This document shows, piece after piece, positions 48,977-57,552 of a stretch of 64,000 nucleotides of DNA; position 1 is the stretch's first letter, and every line of letters starts with the position of its first letter. Origin of the DNA: Streptomyces anulatus (lineage in GTDB: Bacteria > Actinomycetota > Actinomycetes > Streptomycetales > Streptomycetaceae). The translations under genes were made by a program, and so were the position numbers. The DNA lies in NCBI RefSeq assembly GCF_000721175.1, contig NZ_JOEZ01000004.1, positions 1-64,000 of the forward strand. The letters are read 5' to 3'. The notes below the pieces were generated by a model. The model saw nothing but the letters and a program-made list of their open reading frames with translations. It searched no databases and had not been told where the DNA came from.

Positions 48977-51691
48977 GTGGCGATGACGGACGTCCTTGTA
49001 CCTCCTCGACTGGAGCAGATCATAGCTACCCGTACGAGGGTCGGCTCAGTCATGCCTGAAGCAGGCGGAAGCCTACCCAAGAAGTCGAAAATTCCAGGGC
49101 GAGCGCCCTCGCATGGCGTCTCGTCAAGCTCTCCATACCTGGCCGACCGACCGACTCTGGCCCTTCAGCTGGGGCGCGGCATGGGGTTCCGGCTGTTGAC
49201 GGCCGTCCGCGCTCTGCTAGCCGATCCCAGGCTCGTCGGCCGCAAGGATGTTGTGCGTCTCGGCACCCTCGTGCTGATGGCGAAGGCCAGCCATGGCAGC
49301 TGCCGGGTTGAGATCACGGCCAGGGAGCTGGGTCGTTGGCTCGGGGTGTCGGAGTCGACCGTCGACCACGAAGTACTCAACGTTCTCCGTGACGTTGATG
49401 CCGTGGCTGCGCGTGTGCTGCGGGGCGGCGACGGTCTGCCGACCGGTGTCGAGTATCGGGTGGAAGCTCTGTGGGAGGCCCGCAACGACGTCGGCGCACC
49501 TTTGGCGTTGTCGAAGGCCGAGTTGGCGACGCTGCTGCGGTTTTTGGAGGAGTTGTTCGCTCCGGGGTGGGGTGAGCAGTGCGCCACGCCCCCGGGCCTG
49601 CTGGTGAAGAAGGGACGGCGGGGGAGGGGCGCGGCGTCGGATCGGCTGGCACTGGTTCTGCTCGCCCTGCATGCACGGCCGGACGGGCGAGTTCCGTTGG
49701 TCGGTGGGCCGTTGGCGAAGAAGGTGGCTCGTCATGGCCGGGCGGCGGTGACGCTGGCGCGGATGCTGGGGTGCCGTGTGCCGGTGGCGGCCACGGTGCT
49801 GGGCCGGCTTGTTGCCGCGGAAGCGGTGACGGTCGCGCCGGGTCGACTCGTGGTGCCGGCGGTGGCGGCCGCGCATGGGTCCGCGGCCGCGGTCGCGGAC
49901 GATGCCGAGCTCGAGAGTTCTGCGTCTGCTGATCCGGCGTCTGCCGGTGATACGGCGGGCTGTGTTCGGTGTGCCCGGCGTGAAGAGCCCGACGTGCTTG
50001 TGGTGGAGGGGGATGGGTGGCGGCAGCTGTCGTGGGATGACCTTGGGGGCGCCGGGGAGGGTTCCGGAACTGCACCCAGGGATCTCGACGACGCTGATAG
50101 TGACCTTTTCGCAGGTCAGGTCGTCTTTGAGACGTTCGAGGCGAGTTGCGCTGCTGCAGACCCTCACGCCGACCACGCTGTGGTGGCTGATGTACGTGGT
50201 GAGGGTGCTGGAGGTTTCGGGTTTTCCGGCGAAGCCGCGTCGGGGTACTGCCGTCAGCCGGTACGCGCGTGCGAGGGCGGGAACTCCCCGACGCTGGAGG
50301 ATGGTCTCCACGGTGACGTGACGGCCGTCGACCCCGGGGCTGGCCCGCTTCGCGGGGACAAGCCTGATCTGCTGCTGGCGGAGGGGGAGTCGGGTTCGTC
50401 GGCCGCGGTGTCGACGCTTGAGGCGTGGCGGTCAGCGTCGGGGGGGCCGCCGCCGGTGTGGGCTCAGGTGCCCAAAGGGCTGGAGCGTGTGCTGGAGCCG
50501 GTGGCCATGGTCTGGGGCCGGCTGAACCGGCTGACGACCAGGCGTTACGTCACGAAGGTGGTCCGAGCGCGGCTCGACGAGATCTCAGGGGCGTGCGGTC
50601 CTGGGGTGGATGCCGAGCGGGTTCTCCGGGAGCGACTCAAGCGCCGGTTGACCGAGCAGGGCACGGTGCCGGTCACCGACCCGGTGGGGTGGCTGGTCGG
50701 CCGTGCTCTGCCGCGCCGGGCGTTGTGCCCTGACAGTCGGTGCGACGACGGACGACGGATGGACACCCGGGCCGACTGCGCCGCCTGCCAGATGCTGGTC
50801 CTGGACGGACGGGCGCTGCGCTCCCGGGCCTTCGCCCAGACGGCAACGGCTATGGCCGGCGGCCGGGTTGACCGGCTGGTGTTCGAGGCGGAGCTGAACG
50901 CGTGCTGGCAGCGGGAGGCCGCCGCCGCGGCGGTGCGCCGCGAGGATGCCCTCCGCCAGCGGCAGGCCCGTGAGCGGGTGTGGGCCGAGCAGCGGGCCCA
51001 GCGGGCAGCCCAGGAGGCCGCCCGGCGGGCACTGGCTTGCACGGTGTGCGGGACGCCGGAGACAGCCGGTCTGTGCGGCCGGTGCCGCGACGAGCGCCGC
51101 GTCGAGGAACTGGTGGCCGAGGGCATCGACGTGGCGGTGGCCACCTGGGGCATGAGCGGCGAGGCGGACCGGCTTGATGCGGTCCGCAGGACCGAGCAGG
51201 ACATGCGCGGCGCGATCGACCAGGCGGTGAGGGAGCTGCTCGCGGCGGGCGGTGGCGTGTTCGCCGAGTCGGTGGCGCTCGCGGCGCGGTTGGCCGCGGA
51301 ACTCCAACTGGGCGCCTTGCAACGCCGGGCTGTGAACTGGTTCGCCTACCAGCCGCCGGCCCAGGCCGAGTACGAGAAGGTCTTCGCCACCGAGATGCGG
51401 CGCAGCCACCTCCACGACAGCCTTGAGGAGGCCCGCGAGGCGGCTGAAGAGACCGCCCAGACGGCACGATTCAACACGGCACACGCACTCCTCAACGACC
51501 AGCTGCGTACGCTGCGGGCCGCCCGGCCCACGTCCGAAGCGGATGCCGAACCCGACTGCTATTCGCAGGCGGCCGCCCAGGTCCGTGGCCTGATCCGCCC
51601 CGCGCCGCCCGAGCGCGCCGTGTCCGTACGACGGCCCCCGGCTTTGCCGGGCTCGCCGGCACGTGGCAGCGAGGCGGGGGTGGGAGCATGA
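48977..51691 (+). CDS. Large winged-helix protein, candidate replication initiator
   Basis: 904 residues (start GTG 48977 or ATG 48983). Residues about 60-180 look like a winged-helix DNA-binding region: LGTLVLMAKASHGSCRVEIT, ARELGRWLGVSESTVDHEVL. A second helical region (residues about 190-300) repeats the theme. The centre is low-complexity and acidic. The C-terminal 350 residues include CPDSRCDDGRR ... CAACQML and CTVCGTPETAGLCGRC, two zinc-finger-like Cys sets, and a long charged coiled coil (QRQARERVWAEQRAQRAAQE). Layout and its coupling with another winged-helix gene beside parA and iterons suggest a linear-plasmid Rep. No catalytic motif confirms it. Confidence 0.65.
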   Translation: MAMTDVLVPPRLEQIIATRTRVGSVMPEAGGSLPKKSKIPGRAPSHGVSSSSPYLADRPTLALQLGRGMGFRLLTAVRALLADPRLVGRKDVVRLGTLVLMAKASHGSCRVEITARELGRWLGVSESTVDHEVLNVLRDVDAVAARVLRGGDGLPTGVEYRVEALWEARNDVGAPLALSKAELATLLRFLEELFAPGWGEQCATPPGLLVKKGRRGRGAASDRLALVLLALHARPDGRVPLVGGPLAKKVARHGRAAVTLARMLGCRVPVAATVLGRLVAAEAVTVAPGRLVVPAVAAAHGSAAAVADDAELESSASADPASAGDTAGCVRCARREEPDVLVVEGDGWRQLSWDDLGGAGEGSGTAPRDLDDADSDLFAGQVVFETFEASCAAADPHADHAVVADVRGEGAGGFGFSGEAASGYCRQPVRACEGGNSPTLEDGLHGDVTAVDPGAGPLRGDKPDLLLAEGESGSSAAVSTLEAWRSASGGPPPVWAQVPKGLERVLEPVAMVWGRLNRLTTRRYVTKVVRARLDEISGACGPGVDAERVLRERLKRRLTEQGTVPVTDPVGWLVGRALPRRALCPDSRCDDGRRMDTRADCAACQMLVLDGRALRSRAFAQTATAMAGGRVDRLVFEAELNACWQREAAAAAVRREDALRQRQARERVWAEQRAQRAAQEAARRALACTVCGTPETAGLCGRCRDERRVEELVAEGIDVAVATWGMSGEADRLDAVRRTEQDMRGAIDQAVRELLAAGGGVFAESVALAARLAAELQLGALQRRAVNWFAYQPPAQAEYEKVFATEMRRSHLHDSLEEAREAAEETAQTARFNTAHALLNDQLRTLRAARPTSEADAEPDCYSQAAAQVRGLIRPAPPERAVSVRRPPALPGSPARGSEAGVGA

Positions 51692-53025
51692 ACCGTCCCG
51701 TACGGGCTACTGTCGCGCAACGGCCGGTACGGCGGCCGTCGTTGACCGAGTGGGTGCAAGGGCTGCCGGGTCTGTCGGGGCGGGCGCGCCGGCTGCTGCT
51801 GGAGGGCGACACCGAGGCCCGGTACGCGGGCAGGACGGCCGCCGATTCCGGCTACCGGCTGACGATGGCCCTGGCGGTCGCGGTCTCCCAGCCCGGCCGG
51901 GAGTGGACCCTCGCGCAGTGGTGGGAGGCCCTGGTGCTGCGCCCGACGGCGGGCGGCGCCTGGGCGCGGTCGCTGCGCTCACGCAAGGGGGAGCGGTACG
52001 CCGAGAGCAAGCTCGCCGGAATGCTCGACAAGGCACGTGGGTTCGTGGGCACTTCCGGCACGATCGTGTGCCGGGCCGATGCCATCGTGGCGATCGCCCG
52101 CCTGCGGGCCGCCGTGGAAGCCGTCGTTTGGCCAGGACCGGGCGGCGGCACCGATCTCAAGAACCTCACCGCGCGGCTGCAGCTGGCCGAACAGGCCGGC
52201 GGGATCGAGCACGAGGTGTCGGTACGGCAGCTTGCCGAGCTGATGGGCTGCGCCCGCTCGACCGTAGAAGCCAGCAACGCCCGCTTGCGGGCGTCCGGGT
52301 GGCTGGTCCTGGTCACGGCCGGCATAGGAGAGCACAGTTCGGCCTGGTCCCTGCGCATCCCCCCGGCAGGGCCCGAAGACCAGAAGTCGTGTGCGCGCCC
52401 GGGACACCGTCCAGCCTCGGGGGAGAGGGGGGCAGAGGGTGACCCGGGCGCGCACACGGAGCGGGAGGTGAGCACGCGCGCGCTGGGTTCCGTGATGGGG
52501 ACCGACGCCTGTCACCACTATGCCCACGGCACGTCCGGCGCCCGGATCCTCGCCGCCCTCGACCCGCTCGACGGGGCCGACGTCGCGCACCTGGCCGCGG
52601 CGACGGGCCTGCACCGCACCACGGTGCGCCGCCGCGTGGACAAGCTCGTCGAAGACGGTCTCGCCGAGGAGGCCGACGGCTTGGTCTACCTGCCCCGCCA
52701 CCTGGCCGGCGGCGAAGGCCTTCGCCCCGACCCCGACCAGCTTGAGCACGTCGCGCTCACCCGGGGCACCGCCGACCTGGGCGAAAGGCGCCGCAAACGG
52801 CACGGCGACCAGCGGCGCCGGTACCGGCAGTGGCTCACCGAACGCACGCAGTACGCCGTCGAGCAGCGCCGGCCTGCCCGGCCCCGGCTGCGGCTGGTGC
52901 CTGAGGGCGTGGTCGACGAGAGCACGGGCGAGCTCCGCGACACCGCATGGCGGGGGTGGATCATCGATGACCCGTACCGCCCAACCTGGCCCGACGACGG
53001 ATCACCCGAGGCAGTGTGCGAATGA
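51688..53025 (+). CDS. Winged-helix protein, candidate replication partner
   Basis: 445 residues. ATG 51688 overlaps the preceding stop by 4 bp (ATGA). Contains two HTH/winged-helix regions: EVSVRQLAELMGCARSTVEA (about residues 180-200) and VAHLAAATGLHRTTVRRRVD (about 305-325). The C-terminus is very basic (GERRRKRHGDQRRRYRQWL). Tandem winged helices are typical of plasmid initiators and their accessory proteins. Translational coupling indicates a fixed ratio with the 904-residue protein. Replication role is inferred from context; a transcription regulator is the alternative. Confidence 0.65.
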   Translation: MNRPVRATVAQRPVRRPSLTEWVQGLPGLSGRARRLLLEGDTEARYAGRTAADSGYRLTMALAVAVSQPGREWTLAQWWEALVLRPTAGGAWARSLRSRKGERYAESKLAGMLDKARGFVGTSGTIVCRADAIVAIARLRAAVEAVVWPGPGGGTDLKNLTARLQLAEQAGGIEHEVSVRQLAELMGCARSTVEASNARLRASGWLVLVTAGIGEHSSAWSLRIPPAGPEDQKSCARPGHRPASGERGAEGDPGAHTEREVSTRALGSVMGTDACHHYAHGTSGARILAALDPLDGADVAHLAAATGLHRTTVRRRVDKLVEDGLAEEADGLVYLPRHLAGGEGLRPDPDQLEHVALTRGTADLGERRRKRHGDQRRRYRQWLTERTQYAVEQRRPARPRLRLVPEGVVDESTGELRDTAWRGWIIDDPYRPTWPDDGSPEAVCE

Positions 53026-53088
53026 GCCCGCCAGCAGGCCTGCTTGCGGCCCTGCGCCGCTCGATCGTGGCTGCGCCCGGTTCGGCCC

Positions 53089-54213
53089 TCACCAGAGCCG
53101 ACTCACGACAGCAGGAGGCCGGTTGGACGAGGACGACTTGGCGACGGCTCGGTGTGAGGGCATGGCCGGGACTTCCCACGATCCTGTGGTCAGGCCCGGA
53201 CGAACGGGCTCCGGACAAAGTCGGATGCCGTACGCCTCAAATACTTCGGCGGCGAGTTGCCGCAATGCCGAGGTGAAAGACGCTGCTGTGGCATCGTCAC
53301 GGGTGGTCAGTGTCAGAGTCCGGGTGGCGGAGCAGTACACCCCGGGCCCGATGCGGGTTCCGGGACGGTAGCCGCACTGCTCCAGCAGCCACCCGGCGCT
53401 GGTGCGCTGGGGTCCGCTTCGGTCGCGGTGGACAGGGCCGCCGGCGCGGCGTACGGCTGCTTCCTGGACCGGGGTGATGACCGGGTTGAGGAAGACGGAA
53501 CCCGCCTGCCGAGCATCGGGGCCGGAACCCGGCAGGGCGAGACCTCGCTGCTCCCGGTCAGTGATCACGGCCTGGGCGGCCTGGGTGAGCGGTGGCCGGG
53601 CCCCCAAGGGGACCCCCATGGCGTCGGCGAGGTGCCGGTAGGCGACCGGGGCCGCTGATGCACTGCGGAGGAGGCGCAGGGCGAGGGCGAGGATCGTCCA
53701 CCGTCCAGGCTGGGACTTAAAGGTGCTGGCGCGATAGCCGAACCCGCAGTCAACCGCGCGGAGTTCGACGATGCGTTCGAGGTGCCAGTCGAAAGCGATG
53801 ACGTGGGTGAGGGTGTCAGATATCTGCTGTCCGTAGGCACCGGTGTTCTGTACCGGGGCGGCACCGGTCGTGCCGGGGATGCCGCCGAGGTACTCGATGC
53901 CCGAGAGACCCTGGTCGACGGCGAATGCAACGAGTGCGGAGAGCGGTTCTCCCGCCTGTACGACGACCTCCACGAGGTCGCCGCCAAGCGGGCGGACGGT
54001 CGCACCGCGGGTGGCCATGCGAATCACGGTTCCGGGGTATCCAGCGTCGTCTGCCAGGGTGTTGCTGCCGCCGCCGAGTACGAACGGCGCCGTGCCTTCA
54101 CCCGACGCGGAGCGCACGACGTCAGGCCAGACGGCGGGGTCGGTGTGTGTGAGGAGACGGTGGGCTGGTCCGCCCAGGCGAAGCGTGGTGTGGTCGGCCA
54201 GCAGCTCCCCCAT
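53089..54213 (-). CDS. murB: UDP-N-acetylenolpyruvoylglucosamine reductase (MurB)
   Basis: 374 residues from ATG 54213 (MGELLADHTTLRLGGPAHRL, the usual type I start). The FAD-binding segment is VLGGGSNTLADD. The active-site region is GIEYLGGIPGTTGAAPVQNT followed by GAYGQ, and DCGFGYRASTFK carries the YR..F motif. The catalytic Ser lies in AGSVFLNPVI, where most MurBs have AGSFFKNP. It reduces the MurA product to UDP-N-acetylmuramic acid with NADPH. It forms the downstream end of a four-gene cluster with MurA. The C-terminal 30 residues are a poorly conserved extension. A second MurB in Streptomyces implies an accessory pathway. Confidence 0.92.
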   Translation of the reverse strand: MGELLADHTTLRLGGPAHRLLTHTDPAVWPDVVRSASGEGTAPFVLGGGSNTLADDAGYPGTVIRMATRGATVRPLGGDLVEVVVQAGEPLSALVAFAVDQGLSGIEYLGGIPGTTGAAPVQNTGAYGQQISDTLTHVIAFDWHLERIVELRAVDCGFGYRASTFKSQPGRWTILALALRLLRSASAAPVAYRHLADAMGVPLGARPPLTQAAQAVITDREQRGLALPGSGPDARQAGSVFLNPVITPVQEAAVRRAGGPVHRDRSGPQRTSAGWLLEQCGYRPGTRIGPGVYCSATRTLTLTTRDDATAASFTSALRQLAAEVFEAYGIRLCPEPVRPGLTTGSWEVPAMPSHRAVAKSSSSNRPPAVVSRLW

Positions 54214-54229
54214 GGGGCGCCTCCGTGTG

Positions 54230-55267
54230 TCAGGTGGCGGAGATCGTCTTGAGTGCGAGTTCCCGCAGAGGGGCGATCTTGGTGCGGGCGTTGCCGCCGT
54301 AGACGGCGTTGGCGCAGATGACGAGGTAACGGCCGGTCTCGGGCGCGAGGTAGAAGCTCGTGCCGGTGAATCCGTGGTGGTACGCGACGCGCCCACCGGC
54401 GGCGAGGATCCAGGACTGGCCGCGGTCCAGGCCGGGCTCGATCGGGGCCTGGGGGACGAGGCTGGCGTGCAGCCAGTTGCCCAGGCCGTGCTCATCGCCG
54501 TCCGCGTGGGCGGCCAACAGCCGCTGGGCGTATACCGCGAGGTCGCTGGCGGTGGAGAACACTCCGGCGTGGCCGGCGATCCCACCGAGGAGGCTGGCGT
54601 TGTCGTCGTGCGGGGCGCCCCAGATGCGTGGGGCGCCGGGGATGCGCTGTTCGGTCGGGGCGACCTTGGTGGTGCGGGCGACGGGCCCGTACACGGTGGT
54701 GTCCATCCCGAGCGTTCGCCACAGAGCCGCGCCGAGTTGGTCGAGGGGGCGACCCTGGATGTGGGCGAGGGCCAGGCCGAGCAGGATGTAGCCGCGGTTG
54801 ATGTACCGGTGCTGGCCGGGGGCGTCTTCCAGCGGTTCGCGGCACAGGAGTTCGTGCAGCGGCAGGTCGGAGCCGCGGTAGTGGTCGAGGCGCGTGGAGG
54901 CGCGAAGGCCAGAGGTATGCGCGATCAGCTGGCGCACGGTCGCCTCACCGCTGGGGGTCTCGCTGTTCATCGGCGGCAGGAAGTCGCGGATCGGGGCGTC
55001 GAGGTCGAGCAGCCCCGCTTCCAGGGCCTGGCCGATCAGGGGCCAGGTGGCCACGACCTTCGTCAGCGAGGCGATGTCGTAGACGGTGTCCTGGTCGGGC
55101 TCGGTGTCGCCACACTCGGGAGCGACCTTGCCGACGCTGAAGAAGTCGGGGCTCGCGCCGGTGGTGCCGTAGGCGATGACGCCACCGGGGGTGGCGCCGT
55201 CGGCGACGACCTGGTCGAGGGTGTCCCGGAGGCGGGTGGTGTCATCGGCGGTGAACGGGACGGGCAT
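54230..55267 (-). CDS. Serine beta-lactamase-like hydrolase (class C / PBP-type)
   Basis: 345 residues from ATG 55267, which shares one base with the MurA stop (TGATG). Motif 1 is ASLTKVVATW (SxxK), motif 2 is YINRGY (YxN), motif 3 is around YHHGFTGTSFYL (HxG in place of KTG), and LIAHTSGLRAST is the typical LL.HTSGL segment. Family members hydrolyse amides or esters, including D-amino-acid peptides and peptidoglycan fragments. No signal peptide, so it is cytoplasmic, which would suit processing of a cytoplasmic muramyl or ester intermediate (inference). Confidence 0.9.
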   Translation of the reverse strand: MPVPFTADDTTRLRDTLDQVVADGATPGGVIAYGTTGASPDFFSVGKVAPECGDTEPDQDTVYDIASLTKVVATWPLIGQALEAGLLDLDAPIRDFLPPMNSETPSGEATVRQLIAHTSGLRASTRLDHYRGSDLPLHELLCREPLEDAPGQHRYINRGYILLGLALAHIQGRPLDQLGAALWRTLGMDTTVYGPVARTTKVAPTEQRIPGAPRIWGAPHDDNASLLGGIAGHAGVFSTASDLAVYAQRLLAAHADGDEHGLGNWLHASLVPQAPIEPGLDRGQSWILAAGGRVAYHHGFTGTSFYLAPETGRYLVICANAVYGGNARTKIAPLRELALKTISAT

Positions 55268-56586
55268 CAAGGGCCTCCGGGGATGGTGGTGATCTCGGCT
55301 CCCAGCGTGGCCAGATTGGGCAGCAGGCGTGCGTAGCCGCGCTGGAGATGGAACATCCCTCGGATCGTAGAGGTGCCGTGGGCGGCGAGTGCGGCGATCA
55401 GCAGTGCGGTCACCGCGCGGATGTCCGTAGCCTCCACCGTGGCGCCGTTCAGGCGGGCCGGCCCCCGGACGCGGAGCGTTGAGCCGGTGACGGTGATGTC
55501 GGCGCCGAAGGTGCGCAGGCCCTGAACGTGGGTGTCGCGGCGGGGGTAGATACGTTCGCCGATTGCCGAGGTGCCGTCGGCTCGGGTGAGCATCGCGGCC
55601 AGCTGTGGCGCGGTGTCGGTCGGCAGGCCCGGGTGCGGGCCGGTCGCTGCCTCCACGGGCTGAAGCGGCCCGTGGAGGCGCGTACGCACACCACCGCTCG
55701 CCTCGTCGGCCAAGGTGATGCCGGCCGCGGCGAGGGTGCGGGTGAGGCCGGCGGGGAAGTCGGCGGCGGTGATGTTGTCGAGGTGGACGCTGCCGCCGGT
55801 CGCGGCCGTGGCCATGACCATGGTGGCGGCCTCGATCCGGTCTCCGGCCACTGCGAACGAGCCGCCGGCGATCCAGTCGCTGCCGGACACATGCAGGCCC
55901 TCCTGGTCGAGGTGGACGATGACGCCCCGGTCGGCCAGGAAGCGGGCGGTTTCGGTGACTTCCGGCTCGGTCGACGGATGGGTGATCAGGCTGGCGCCGT
56001 GCGCTCGGGCGGCCAGCAGCATCGCCGTCACCGTCGCCCCGAGGCTCGGCCCGTACGGCGTGTTCACATCCACGGTGAACGCCCGTACCCGGCGGGCATC
56101 GCACCGGGCGCGGATGCCGGTGTCGATCGCGATGACCTCGGCGCCGGCGGCCTGCATCGCCGCGAGGTGCCGGTCGATCAGGCGGGGGCAGAACGCGTCG
56201 CCGCCGGGATAGGGGAAGGTCACCTGCCCGGTGCGGGCCAGCACCGCCGCGGCCAGCACGGCGGTCGTGCGGACGCGGCGGCCGAGCTCGGGATGAACGA
56301 CCGGGCAGATACCGTCCGGCGGGGTCACCGTGAAGCAGCCGTCCCCAGTGGCGACGTGAGCTCCGGTGTGGCGCAGGATCTGCGCGCACACCCCGGTGTC
56401 AATGATGTCCGGCGCGCCGGACAGGACGACCGGGACGTCGGCAAGGAGCGCGGCGGCGTACAGGTGCAGGGCGATGTTCTTGCTGCCCTGCACCGGGATC
56501 CGGCCGGACAGCGGGCGCCCGCCGGTGACCCGCACGAGGGTAGTGTCCATGGCGTCGCGTGTGGGTGCGGTGGCCACGGCCGTCAC
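55267..56586 (-). CDS. murA: UDP-GlcNAc enolpyruvyl transferase (MurA), Cys-to-Asp type
   Basis: About 439 residues. GTG 56586 is chosen because it overlaps the preceding stop (GTGA); ATG 56550 (MDTTLVRVTGG) is an alternative. The core has PVQGSKNIALHLYAAALLA (the KN pair), SGAPDIIDT and THPSTEPEVTE. The catalytic loop reads YPGGDAFCPRLIDRHL. Aligned with the usual GGCAIG.RP.D.HL, the catalytic Cys is Asp (codon 56197-56199). Cys-to-Asp MurA enzymes are active but insensitive to fosfomycin, as known for Mycobacterium and Chlamydia. Third gene from the right in a MurA-hydrolase-MurB cluster, all overlapped or closely spaced. Confidence 0.92.
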   Translation of the reverse strand: MTAVATAPTRDAMDTTLVRVTGGRPLSGRIPVQGSKNIALHLYAAALLADVPVVLSGAPDIIDTGVCAQILRHTGAHVATGDGCFTVTPPDGICPVVHPELGRRVRTTAVLAAAVLARTGQVTFPYPGGDAFCPRLIDRHLAAMQAAGAEVIAIDTGIRARCDARRVRAFTVDVNTPYGPSLGATVTAMLLAARAHGASLITHPSTEPEVTETARFLADRGVIVHLDQEGLHVSGSDWIAGGSFAVAGDRIEAATMVMATAATGGSVHLDNITAADFPAGLTRTLAAAGITLADEASGGVRTRLHGPLQPVEAATGPHPGLPTDTAPQLAAMLTRADGTSAIGERIYPRRDTHVQGLRTFGADITVTGSTLRVRGPARLNGATVEATDIRAVTALLIAALAAHGTSTIRGMFHLQRGYARLLPNLATLGAEITTIPGGP

Positions 56587-57308
56587 CGGACCCGAGAGCC
56601 GGCGGGCAGGAAGCCGCCGATGTGGTCGCGCGGGTAGACCACCGTGCCCGGCCCGATCAGGGTGCCCGGCGAGAGCACGGTTCCGGCGGGCAGCGCCACC
56701 TCGTCGCCGATGACAGCGCCGAACTTCGTCTGACCGGTGGGGATCCGCTGCCCATCGAGGTTGACGGTGATCTCCTCGAGCGCCGGCTCGGCGACGGGGC
56801 CGCGGTCGCACCGCAGTCCGGTGGTGGAGCAGAACGAGCCGATGTTGACGCGCCGCCCGATGACCGAGTCGCCGATGAAGCAGGGGTGCTTCATGAAGAC
56901 GTGCCCGGCCAGCAGGCTGCGGGTGATCTCCGCGCCGAACCCGACCCGGCAGCCGGGGCCGATCACGCTGTGGTCCCGCACCAGCGCGCCGGCCGCCACG
57001 ACGGCCCCCGCGCACACCAGGACCGGTCCGATCACCTGGGCTCCCGCCTCGATGCGGGCCCCCGCCTGGACGATCACGTCGCCCTGGAGCAGTGCGCCGT
57101 CCTCGACCACGCCCTGCCCCGCCCGCAGGTCCTCGCCTCCGTGGTCAAGGTCGGCGGCCATCGTGGCCTTGATGTCGAAGACGTTGGAGCAGCCCGCCAA
57201 CAGCCGGGCGATGTACGGGCCAAGCCCCTCGGGACGAACGTAGTAGGCGGGGATGAGGCGGTCATCGGCCGCCGGCGCCGTGGACGGGATGGGATTCGCG
57301 GACTGCAT
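56583..57308 (-). CDS. Left-handed beta-helix (hexapeptide) acyltransferase-like protein
   Basis: 241 residues from ATG 57308. After about 60 residues (YYVRPEGLGPYIARLLAGCS) it becomes hexapeptide repeats: VQAGARIEAGAQVIGPVLVC, AGAVVAAGALVRDHSVIGPG, GFGAEITRSLLAG, then GTVLSPGTLIGPGTVVYPRD. This resembles the acetyltransferase half of GlmU and related sugar-nucleotide acyltransferases. The tail, TKFGAVIGDEVALPAGTVL, fits the GlmU-like late coils. First gene of the murA/murB operon, so it probably acetylates or otherwise acylates the UDP-sugar that MurA uses. The acceptor is unknown. Confidence 0.85.
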   Translation of the reverse strand: MQSANPIPSTAPAADDRLIPAYYVRPEGLGPYIARLLAGCSNVFDIKATMAADLDHGGEDLRAGQGVVEDGALLQGDVIVQAGARIEAGAQVIGPVLVCAGAVVAAGALVRDHSVIGPGCRVGFGAEITRSLLAGHVFMKHPCFIGDSVIGRRVNIGSFCSTTGLRCDRGPVAEPALEEITVNLDGQRIPTGQTKFGAVIGDEVALPAGTVLSPGTLIGPGTVVYPRDHIGGFLPAGSRVR

Positions 57309-57413
57309 CAGGACCTCCCGGAATCTGGGGCGGCCCGTGGCTGCGGGCCGCTCGCTGTCGAAGGTCGCTGCTGCCGGCCCAGCGCCGGGAGAGGCGCTGT
57401 CCTGGCTTGCAAA

Positions 57414-57438
57414 GCCGTTTGCACCTCATGCAAACGGC
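57414..57438. promoter_or_regulatory. Inverted repeat, candidate operator of the mur cluster/regulator
   Basis: GCCGTTTGCA (57414-57423) and TGCAAACGGC (57429-57438), perfect 10-bp arms around CCTCA, in the divergent region between the mur operon (57308) and the XRE regulator (57549). A natural site for the regulator itself. Confidence 0.6.
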
Positions 57439-57510
57439 CTGTCAGCCATGCAGTCCTAGGACTACGGTGGGAGCGGCGCAGCCTCGGCTAACGGCGGGAA
57501 CGAGGTTCAG

Positions 57511-57552
57511 ATGCGATTAACGGATCACGAGCGCCCCAGGGGGCTGATGTGA
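57511..57552 (+). CDS. Leader ORF (13 codons) with a TTA codon
   Basis: ATG 57511 has GAGG 5 bp upstream. The peptide is MRLTDHERPRGLM, and its TGA (57550-57552) overlaps the GTG start of the regulator (57549). The third codon is TTA, the rare leucine codon read by the bldA tRNA in Streptomyces. Overlap implies translational coupling, so regulator synthesis may depend on bldA. Too short to judge by composition; the call rests on Shine-Dalgarno, overlap and TTA. Confidence 0.5.
   Translation: MRLTDHERPRGLM

Noticed and set aside
53843-55336. 497-residue + strand frame over murB/serine hydrolase
   Set aside because: Antisense of two enzymes with intact catalytic motifs.
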